A DNA stretch of 10,995 bases, taken from positions 1 to 10,995 of the forward strand of contig JAGCTZ010000087.1 of the NCBI GenBank assembly GCA_017963165.1, written 5' to 3'. Both the position numbers and the translations under genes were made by a program. The stretch's first letter is position 1; every line of letters begins with the position of its first letter. Below the pieces are notes generated by a model. The model worked only from the letters and a program-made list of their open reading frames with translations, was not told where the DNA came from and ran no database searches. This DNA is from Treponema sp. GTDB taxonomy: Bacteria > Spirochaetota > Spirochaetia > Treponematales > Treponemataceae. This document shows positions 1 through 5,531 of this stretch, piece by piece.

Positions 1-1
1 C

Positions 2-652
2 CTTGCAGGACACGAATCATTCGCTGCTGCCGAAGGTGCTATCAAAATCGCTGCTAACGCTAACAAGGTTCGCAAGAACAAGCTCCGCGTTATCTTGAAC
101 GGTCTTGGAAAAGACGCTGCTCAGATTATCAGCCGCATCAACGGATTCACATACGTTCAGACAAAGTTTGACTATTTCAATGGTGAAGGAACAGACAAGG
201 CTCTTACAGTTGTAAAAGAGATTCCTTACGGTTCTAACCCAGACCGCCTCATCGTAAAGTGCTACGGTGCTGATGATGTTCGCGAAGGTGTTGCAATCAT
301 GTGGCACGAAGATGTTGATGTTTCTATTACTGGTAACTCAACAAACCCAACTCGCTTCCAGCATCCTGTTGCAGGAACATACAAGAAGGAACGCTTGCTC
401 GCTGGTAAGAAATACTTCTCTGTAGCTTCTGGTGGTGGTACAGGTCGTACACTTCACCCAGATAACATGGCTGCAGGTCCAGCTTCATACGGCTTCACAG
501 ATACTCTTGGTCGTATGCACTCAGACGCTCAGTTCGCAGGATCTTCTTCAGTTCCAGCTCACGTAGAAATGATGGGCTTCATGGGAATGGGTAACAATCC
601 TATGGTAGGATGTACTGTAGCGTGCGCTGTTGCTGTCGCTGGTAGCTTCTAA
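2..652 (+). CDS. GGGtGRT-family protein, 3' part (5' end outside window)
   Basis: The reading frame is open from base 2 to a TAA at 650-652, giving 216 residues with no start in the window. The first ATG in frame (base 95) lies inside well-conserved protein, so the gene begins upstream. The name-giving motif GGGTGRT is visible about two thirds along, followed by LHPDNMAAGPASYGF, a Met/Gly-rich stretch and the tail TVACAVAVAGSF. The family is a conserved bacterial protein of roughly 330 residues with no established function. From memory it often sits beside NifU-like Fe-S scaffold genes, but no such neighbour is visible here. Codon use is strongly biased (GGT, CGC/CGT, AAC), suggesting good expression. 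A terminator follows at 741-772. A second copy of the last 13 codons lies downstream at 793-834. Family assignment is firm; function is unknown. Confidence 0.88.
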   Translation, partial: LAGHESFAAAEGAIKIAANANKVRKNKLRVILNGLGKDAAQIISRINGFTYVQTKFDYFNGEGTDKALTVVKEIPYGSNPDRLIVKCYGADDVREGVAIMWHEDVDVSITGNSTNPTRFQHPVAGTYKKERLLAGKKYFSVASGGGTGRTLHPDNMAAGPASYGFTDTLGRMHSDAQFAGSSSVPAHVEMMGFMGMGNNPMVGCTVACAVAVAGSF

Positions 653-696
653 CCAATCCCTCTGACCGTCTGATGGGTGCACGCTACAGTACATCC
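608..696. repeat. 18-bp perfect inverted repeat spanning the GGGtGRT stop codon
   Basis: Bases 608-625 (GGATGTACTGTAGCGTGC, inside the coding tail) recur as an exact reverse complement at 679-696. The 53 bases between the arms include the stop codon. Identity stops sharply at both ends of the 18 bases. In RNA the arms could form a long stem that buries the last codons and the stop. A rearrangement that inverted a piece of a gene copy would also explain it. The match is certain; the cause is not known. Confidence 0.8.
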
Positions 697-701
697 GTCG
701 G

Positions 702-719
702 CGGTCGATAAATCGACCG
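702..719. other. Short perfect stem-loop in the GGGtGRT 3' region
   Basis: CGGTCGAT (702-709) and ATCGACCG (712-719) are exact complements separated by two bases, so a hairpin of 6 to 8 pairs is possible. No T-tract follows, so it is not a terminator by itself. It could stabilise the mRNA end ahead of the true terminator at 741-772. Confidence 0.45.
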
Positions 720-740
720 AACCAAAAGTAGGTAAATGCT

Positions 741-772
741 AAAAAACAGTCCCGATGGACTGTTTTTTTTAA
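741..772 (+). terminator. Rho-independent terminator of the GGGtGRT gene
   Basis: ACAGTCC (746-752), loop CGAT (753-756) and GGACTGT (757-763) form a seven-pair stem. It extends by A-T pairs using the A-run before it and the T-run after it. The T-tract runs to about 770. It lies 89 bases after the GGGtGRT stop, with no gene between. The flanking A-run also allows weak activity on the other strand, but no minus-strand gene needs it. Confidence 0.88.
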
Positions 773-792
773 CGCATTTTCTATTGAGGGTA

Positions 793-834
793 TGTACAGT
801 TGCGTGCGCTGTTGCAGTAGCTGGTTCATTCTAA
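793..834 (+). pseudogene. Orphan duplicate of the GGGtGRT C-terminal tail (13 codons plus stop)
   Basis: Read in frame, 793-834 gives CTVACAVAVAGSF and TAA, identical in protein to the true end of the GGGtGRT gene at 611-652. Five of the thirteen codons differ in DNA: ACT/ACA, GTA/GTT, GCT/GCA, GTC/GTA and AGC/TCA. All five changes are silent, including a serine switch at all three positions. That pattern means both copies evolved under selection on the protein before this one lost its body. Upstream of 793 the similarity fades at once into terminator DNA and no start exists. The likeliest reading is the remnant of a tandem or converted paralogue. Confidence 0.75.
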
Positions 835-842
835 AATATGTC

Positions 843-865
843 ATTGTCGGGCTTGACCCGACAAT
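843..865. repeat. REP-like intergenic palindrome, GTCGGG...CCCGAC type
   Basis: ATTGTCGGG (843-851), loop CTTGA (852-856) and CCCGACAAT (857-865) form a nine-pair hairpin with no T-tract. The GTCGGGCTTGACCCGAC core resembles short palindromes scattered in many bacterial genomes, as I recall them. It lies between the fossil gene tail and the next terminator. Whether it is repeated elsewhere in this genome cannot be seen from one window. Confidence 0.65.
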
Positions 866-875
866 CTGATATTAC

Positions 876-909
876 AAAGCACCTTCCTTATGGGAGGTGC
901 TTTTTTTTT
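876..909 (+). terminator. Strong rho-independent terminator upstream of the TtcA-like gene
   Basis: AAAGCACCTTCC (876-887), loop TTAT (888-891) and GGGAGGTGCTTT (892-903) pair over twelve positions, one of them G-U, followed by an unbroken T-tract to 909. This is the second terminator after the GGGtGRT gene. It probably belonged to the lost paralogue whose tail remains at 793-834. Its T-tract overlaps the -35 box of the next promoter. Confidence 0.9.
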
Positions 910-935
910 ACAAATCTAATTTTTAGTAGTATAAT
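907..935 (+). promoter_or_regulatory. Sigma-70-type promoter of the TtcA-like gene, apparently leaderless
   Basis: TTTACA (907-912, five of six to consensus) and a perfect TATAAT (930-935) are separated by 17 bases. The expected transcription start, seven bases past the -10 box, is 942, and the ATG is at 943. No Shine-Dalgarno sequence lies between. The transcript would therefore start at, or one base before, the start codon. Confidence 0.8.
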
Positions 936-942
936 ATTTGTT

Positions 943-1653
943 ATGAAAAAGGAACCAAAGCTTTCGAGCCTTATAGACAAGGCTTGTTTTGATTATAATC
1001 TCATTCAAAAGGGTGACCGTATTCTTATTGGTGCCAGTGGTGGAAAGGATTCTACTGCGCTTGTTCAGTATTTTTCGCAGAGGGCTAAAAGACCTGACTG
1101 TGGTTTTGAATATATGGCAGTAAATATTCAAAGTGATTTTGCTCCGCCTTTTCCAGAGGAAATTAAGAAGCTTTTTGAAAAATGGCAGGTTCCGTTCGAA
1201 TCGTTGAATATTAATATCAGTGCACGCGTAAAGGAAGGCCAGAAAATGAGCTGCTGGTGGTGTTCTACTCAACGTCGTACCGAGCTTTTAAAATACGCAA
1301 TGGAGCACGGTTATAATAAAATTGCTCTTGGACATCATCTTGATGATGTGCTGGAAACTCTTTTGATGAATGCCTTGAAGAAAGGTGAATTTTCTACAAT
1401 GATTCCATCGCTTCAATATGAAAATTATCCGGTAACTATAATACGTCCGCTTACTTATATCGCCGAAGACCGAATAATAAAATATGCAAAAAAAGAAGGT
1501 TTTGCAAGCTTTACATGTACCTGTAATTTTCAGGATAATTCTACACGCAAGGAAGCAAAGAAAAAATTAAAGCTGCTTACTGGTGGGGATGTAGAAGCTA
1601 AAGAAAGATTATTTACTGCGTTACAGAATATTAGAATTGAGTATCTTCCGTAA
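943..1653 (+). CDS. TtcA-like PP-loop ATPase, probable tRNA 2-thiocytidine synthetase family
   Basis: The protein has 236 residues. The ATP-pyrophosphatase loop SGGKDS is at 32-37, a CWWC pair followed by RR at 104-112, and GHHLDD at 130-135; these occur in TtcA and relatives. TtcA adenylates cytidine 32 of certain tRNAs and adds sulfur with a [4Fe-4S] cluster held by three cysteines. Here C104 and C107 plus one of C192/C194 could serve. The second cysteine motif is C-T-C rather than the C-x-x-C of E. coli TtcA, and the protein is about 75 residues shorter. I chose the ATG at 943 because MKKEPKLSSLIDKA is a natural start and the frame upstream runs through a terminator and promoter. The 3' end overlaps the convergent patatin gene by 23 bases. 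A different tRNA-thiolation or TilS-like role is possible. Confidence 0.82.
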   Translation: MKKEPKLSSLIDKACFDYNLIQKGDRILIGASGGKDSTALVQYFSQRAKRPDCGFEYMAVNIQSDFAPPFPEEIKKLFEKWQVPFESLNINISARVKEGQKMSCWWCSTQRRTELLKYAMEHGYNKIALGHHLDDVLETLLMNALKKGEFSTMIPSLQYENYPVTIIRPLTYIAEDRIIKYAKKEGFASFTCTCNFQDNSTRKEAKKKLKLLTGGDVEAKERLFTALQNIRIEYLP

Positions 1654-3139
1654 ACCACCAGCTGCTCGAAACAGGAAAAAATCCGTTGCTCTGTAAAATT
1701 TTTGCTGCATCTTCGTAGCCGTATTTTATAAGAAGCTTTATTCTGTTTGAAGTAAAGTTTGTTGTTCCGTCAAGAATACCACCAAGCTCTATTGATGGAA
1801 TTATCTGAACAAGTTCTTTTGTGTCGTAATCAATTTCTTTAATTTTCCGTTTTGGCTCATGGGCAAGATATACAATAAAAATCTTTTCAATATCAGGATG
1901 ATTTTGAACAATTGGATCAATTGGTGTGTTATCACCACCAACAGCTTCGTTTCCGCCGTCTGAATATTCATAACCGTCTGCAAGCTTTACCGAAGGACAA
2001 ACAATAGGGAAGGCTGAAGTTGCAAGAAGTTTTTTCTTTATCTGTTCTATATCAGGTTCGCTGTTAAGATTAAAGCGTGTCGCATACTGACCAGGTTTAC
2101 TTTTTACAAGCTTTGCAAGAATAAATCTGTTGCGCACAGTAGTTACATAAGCCTGTGGAAAAAGTTTGTTTTGCAGTTCTTTAATAGGAATTGAATTTAT
2201 TACTTCTGTTAAGCCTTCCTGAGAAATAAGAGCATCATCCTGTGTAAGCTTATCAGGGACTTTTGTAATCCAGATATTTTCAAGAGTGTCATAATCTTCG
2301 ACTGTAAATAATGCAGAGTTCAAACCACCAACGCTTGTACCGGAAATAGCTCTTATTTTCTGAGCAATTCCGTAATCAAGAAAAGCCTTCCAAACTCCGA
2401 CCTCGTATGCACCTTTGCCGCCGCCACCAGAAAGTACAAGACCATAATGTTCAATGGCGGTGTTTCTTTTTTCCGAAGCATTAAGCGTGACCTTAAAGGT
2501 ATCATCCATATTCATAAAGGTGTTAGAAAAAAATCTGAATCGTCCTTCTGCCTTTATTTGAGAACCGTCTTCCGAAAGCTTGAAAAAAGAAAGATTTGTG
2601 TAAACTATATCAACCGGAATAAGCAGCTGTTTATAGCTTTTTATAAGAGCCGACTTGCTGTTTATGTATGTTACAAGCTCAGACTTTATACCAAATTGTG
2701 TTCCGTTCTGATCAGAGACAGGATAGTTTATCCCGTAAATTTCCGGAATAAAAAGATATCTGTTTTCCCAAACCTGCTGAATATCGTAACCGTTTTTTTG
2801 TGCAAATTCCTTCCAGAGTAAAGAATCTTTTGTTTCTTCATAAGTAATGGCAAGGTATTCGTTATCGTCAATTTCTACAGGAAATTCTATTGTACCTTCT
2901 GGTGTTACCCATTTTCCTGTAAGTTCAATTAAAGAGGTTGCACTGTGCCAGATTACAGGCTGTTCCTCCTGAAGTTCTGGTTCCTGAATAATTTCTTCTT
3001 CTGGTTCTGACAGTTCAATCAGGTCTGTATCTTCTTCTGTTTTCCCCGAAGCACATGAAAAAATCAAAAAACTAAAGCCAATGATAAAAAGGCTTGCTGC
3101 GACAAAAATTGCATTTTTTGATTTTTTACCTGCTGCCAT
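1631..3139 (-). CDS. Patatin-like phospholipase lipoprotein
   Basis: The protein has 502 residues and all marks of the patatin fold from about 232 on: oxyanion loop GGGGKG (238-243), nucleophile GTSVG (Ser269) and DGG (Asp394), the Ser-Asp dyad. Such enzymes release fatty acids from lipids. Residues 1-29 are a basic start, a hydrophobic stretch and LIFSC, a relaxed lipobox with Cys29 as the lipid-anchored residue, so the enzyme should sit on a membrane outside the cytoplasm. A Glu-rich linker follows (about 36-60), then about 165 residues of strand-rich sequence beginning LTGKWVTPEG, which I do not recognise. The start codon follows the stop of pncB directly (TAAATG), which points to translational coupling; an AGGA lies 12 bases upstream. 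It is last in a three-gene operon and no terminator is evident after it. The enzyme class is firm; the substrate is unknown. Confidence 0.9.
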   Translation of the reverse strand: MAAGKKSKNAIFVAASLFIIGFSFLIFSCASGKTEEDTDLIELSEPEEEIIQEPELQEEQPVIWHSATSLIELTGKWVTPEGTIEFPVEIDDNEYLAITYEETKDSLLWKEFAQKNGYDIQQVWENRYLFIPEIYGINYPVSDQNGTQFGIKSELVTYINSKSALIKSYKQLLIPVDIVYTNLSFFKLSEDGSQIKAEGRFRFFSNTFMNMDDTFKVTLNASEKRNTAIEHYGLVLSGGGGKGAYEVGVWKAFLDYGIAQKIRAISGTSVGGLNSALFTVEDYDTLENIWITKVPDKLTQDDALISQEGLTEVINSIPIKELQNKLFPQAYVTTVRNRFILAKLVKSKPGQYATRFNLNSEPDIEQIKKKLLATSAFPIVCPSVKLADGYEYSDGGNEAVGGDNTPIDPIVQNHPDIEKIFIVYLAHEPKRKIKEIDYDTKELVQIIPSIELGGILDGTTNFTSNRIKLLIKYGYEDAAKILQSNGFFPVSSSWWFTEDTQF

Positions 3140-4603
3140 TTATTTGATATTTTCCTGAATAAACTTCATCTTAAGGTCCTTAAGCTTTTCGGTAATAGAA
3201 ACCTTGTAGATATGAGGATTAAGAATTCGTTTGTAAGATTCATCAAAAGTTTCCAGCTGCGACTGCATATTATTGTGGCTTATCTTAAGCTGCTCTGCAT
3301 CTGAAAGACGTGGCTGAACACGCTCTCCGTTAGAAATACGTTTTTTCAAAAGCGGTTCAATACGTGCTGCTGTAAACGAGAATTGTCTGTAATCTACCAT
3401 CGGGTGATAGTAGCGGTATTCTTTTCCAGTTTCAAGAACTTCATCTTCAAGTGCAAGAATATCGGCACAAGCCATTCCTTTTTCATCATAAAGGCGGAAT
3501 ACATTTTTAATGCCTGGGTTTGTTGTCTTTGCCGGATTGTCGCTGAACTTCATGGCAGGAGTCATACCATTTGTTTCTTTATTATGACGTGCACAAAGCT
3601 TGTAAACACCTGTGAATGAAGATTCGTTTCCGCCTGTTACCATGTGAGTTCCAACACCCCAGCTGTTTATTGGAGCGTTTCCAGCAACAAGTGTAGAAAT
3701 GATTTCTTCGGTAAGTTCATTTGAAACACTTATTTTTGCCTGAGGGTAACCTGCGTTATCAAGCTCTTTACGAACCTCGCGTGTAAGGTAAGAAATATCA
3801 CCAGAATCAAGACGAACACCAAAGTTATAGCCTTGTTTTACAAGCTCACTCCCTGCGATAATTGCATTTTTTATGCCTGATTTAAGTGTATCGTATGTAT
3901 CAATAAGGAATACAGAATTCTGCGGATAGATTTTTGCATATTCGCGGAAAGCTTCCAGCTCTGAACTGTGTGACATAATCCATGAGTGAGCCATTGTTCC
4001 CATAACAGGAATACCATAAAGCTTACCTGCAAGAGTATTACTTGTTCCTGCGGCGCCACCGATATATGCGGCACGAGTTGCGCTCATAGCTCCGTCCGGA
4101 CCCTGTGCACGCCTAAGTCCAAATTCCATGATTGGAGCTTTTTTACTTGCAAGCCAAATGCGTGCAGTTTTTGTTGCAATAAGGCTCTGGAAGTTTACGT
4201 GATTCAAAATAAGCCCTTCAAGAATCTGTGCTTCAATTAAATTTGCATGAATGCGTACAAGTGGTTCCTGCGGGAAGATTACAGTACCTTCGTCCATTGT
4301 GTAAAGGTCGCCTGTAAAATGCCAGTCCTTAAGGTAATCAAGAAAGCCCTGTTCAAAAATCTTCTGTTCTGCAAGATATTTTATATCATCTTCCGAAAAG
4401 CGGAATGAAGTCAGTGCATCAAGAAGAGTTTCATTTCCGGCAAGCACAGAAAAGCCTCCATTAAAAGGATTACGGCGGAAGAACATATCAAAAACAACCT
4501 TTTCGTTCATGTTCTCCTTCCAATAGCCCTGTGCCATTGTAAGTTCATAAAAATCAGTAAAAAGCGCACTGTTGATTGTACTGTTTTCGATAATTTCGTT
4601 CAT
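3140..4603 (-). CDS. pncB: Nicotinate phosphoribosyltransferase
   Basis: The protein has 487 residues and matches the long bacterial form of the enzyme. It converts nicotinate and PRPP, with ATP, to nicotinate mononucleotide, the entry step of NAD salvage (Preiss-Handler route), in the cytoplasm. Visible marks are TDFYELTMAQGYW near the N-terminus (16-28), EFGLRRAQGPDGA (160-172), GTSN (186-189) and GTMAHSWIMSH (202-212), whose first His is the expected phosphorylated residue. RLDSGD (264-269) and WGVGTH (315-320) follow. Its Shine-Dalgarno sequence AGAGG lies five bases before the ATG and overlaps the TAG stop of the SDR gene, so the two are cotranscribed with an eight-base gap. The next gene starts on the base after its stop. 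It appears intact and ordinary. Confidence 0.95.
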   Translation of the reverse strand: MNEIIENSTINSALFTDFYELTMAQGYWKENMNEKVVFDMFFRRNPFNGGFSVLAGNETLLDALTSFRFSEDDIKYLAEQKIFEQGFLDYLKDWHFTGDLYTMDEGTVIFPQEPLVRIHANLIEAQILEGLILNHVNFQSLIATKTARIWLASKKAPIMEFGLRRAQGPDGAMSATRAAYIGGAAGTSNTLAGKLYGIPVMGTMAHSWIMSHSSELEAFREYAKIYPQNSVFLIDTYDTLKSGIKNAIIAGSELVKQGYNFGVRLDSGDISYLTREVRKELDNAGYPQAKISVSNELTEEIISTLVAGNAPINSWGVGTHMVTGGNESSFTGVYKLCARHNKETNGMTPAMKFSDNPAKTTNPGIKNVFRLYDEKGMACADILALEDEVLETGKEYRYYHPMVDYRQFSFTAARIEPLLKKRISNGERVQPRLSDAEQLKISHNNMQSQLETFDESYKRILNPHIYKVSITEKLKDLKMKFIQENIK

Positions 4604-4611
4604 ATTTACCT

Positions 4612-5457
4612 CTAAAATGTTATTTCTTTCTCCAATTGTGACTCATCCGGTGTTCGTGGACGTTTATTATATTTGTATGTATATCGGGCAACAAGTCGAC
4701 CCGAAACAAATCTGCTCATAAATGCAAGGAACTTCCATTTGAATCTGTAGAGCGAAGTTGTTTTTCCTTTAAAAGCTCTTTCCAGACATTGTGCAATAAC
4801 CTTCTGTGGTGGAATACCGCCTTTTACTTCCGGACGTGCTCCATTAGAAGCAACATTTGCAAATTCAGTGCTTACAGAACCAGGGCAAAGTGCATGAACT
4901 TTTATTCCGCGATCTTTAAGTTCGGCAGCAAGTGCTGTAGAAAAACTTAAAACGTATGCTTTTGTAGCTGCATAAACGGCAAAGTTACCAAGTGGCATAA
5001 ATGCTGCAAGGCTTGATGTATTTATAATTACAGATTCGTTTTTCATAAAATCAAGCGCAATGCCGCAAAGGCCTGTAAGCGAAGTACAGTTAAGCTCTAC
5101 CATCTGCATTTCTGTTTTTACAGAGGTTTCTTCAAAAGGACCATAAGAGCCAAAGCCGGCGTTATTAACTAAAAGTCCTATGTTGATTCCGCTTTCTACC
5201 TGAACAAGCTTTTCATTTTCGTCTTTAAGAAGTTTCTGCAGCTCGTAAACACCTTCCATAGTTCCAAGATCAAGCTGCACAGGCCTTACAATTTCAAAAT
5301 TTTTTGTCTGGTTAATTTCCTTTGCAAGCAGTTCAAGGTTTTCAAGTCGGCGCGCAATTATCCATATTTCATCAAAATCATATTTCTGAGCAACCTGAAC
5401 GGCAAATTCTTTTCCCATTCCAGAGCTTGCACCAGTTATGATTGCGATATTCTTCAT
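4612..5457 (-). CDS. Short-chain dehydrogenase/reductase (SDR), classical type
   Basis: The protein has 281 residues. The Rossmann nucleotide-binding motif TGASSGMG is at 8-15, NNAG at 98-101, and the catalytic set is Ser149, Tyr162 and Lys166 (YAATK), with the usual 13-residue Ser-Tyr spacing. Arg36 and Arg37 after the second strand suggest preference for NADP(H). The N-terminal 230 residues match the common DltE/YqjQ-like group. The last 50 are basic and aromatic (RFKWKFLAFMSRF) and may lie on a membrane. Substrate is unknown. It is first in the operon with pncB and the patatin gene. The ATG at 5457 sits seven bases after a TATAAT on the minus strand; the only purine-rich bases before it (AGG) are one base away, too close to serve. 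Confidence 0.88.
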   Translation of the reverse strand: MKNIAIITGASSGMGKEFAVQVAQKYDFDEIWIIARRLENLELLAKEINQTKNFEIVRPVQLDLGTMEGVYELQKLLKDENEKLVQVESGINIGLLVNNAGFGSYGPFEETSVKTEMQMVELNCTSLTGLCGIALDFMKNESVIINTSSLAAFMPLGNFAVYAATKAYVLSFSTALAAELKDRGIKVHALCPGSVSTEFANVASNGARPEVKGGIPPQKVIAQCLERAFKGKTTSLYRFKWKFLAFMSRFVSGRLVARYTYKYNKRPRTPDESQLEKEITF

Positions 5458-5463
5458 ACCTAT

Positions 5464-5472
5464 ATTATATCA
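5464..5472 (-). promoter_or_regulatory. Extended -10 promoter of the SDR-pncB-patatin operon, apparently leaderless
   Basis: On the minus strand TGA-TATAAT reads from 5472 to 5464: a perfect -10 hexamer with the TGn extension. No good -35 box is seen at the proper distance (TTCCCC near 5492), as is common for extended -10 promoters. The predicted start is 5457, the A of the SDR start codon. Confidence 0.7.
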
Positions 5473-5495
5473 GTATTCACTATAAGGGGGAAGTG

Positions 5496-5525
5496 TTGCA
5501 GATTATTTAAGACTGATGGTATAAT
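5496..5525 (+). promoter_or_regulatory. Extended -10 promoter of the nagZ-like operon, apparently leaderless
   Basis: TGG-TATAAT occupies 5517-5525, a perfect -10 hexamer with the TGn extension. A weak -35 candidate TTGCAG lies at 5496-5501, 18 bases upstream. The predicted start is 5532, exactly the A of the ATG. No Shine-Dalgarno sequence is present. It lies back to back with the SDR promoter within 74 bases. Confidence 0.72.
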
Positions 5526-5531
5526 TAAAAT

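Noticed and set aside
548..844. 98-codon minus frame across the GGGtGRT end and its downstream region
   Set aside because: It is antisense to the conserved tail, crosses a terminator, and has no ribosome site or family resemblance.
792..869. Small plus-strand frame from the ATG at 792 (25 codons)
   Set aside because: It is out of frame with the conserved GGGtGRT tail, the nearby GAGGG is too close to the ATG, and it reads through the REP-like hairpin.
838..942. Longer start for the TtcA-like protein at the ATG at 838
   Set aside because: The extra 35 residues would be coded by the REP-like palindrome, a terminator and the promoter, and the predicted transcript starts after them.
653..942. 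Possible small insertion sequence or attachment site between the two gene tails
   Set aside because: No transposase fragment or clean target duplication is present; the two tails differ at silent sites, which a simple insertion would not produce.
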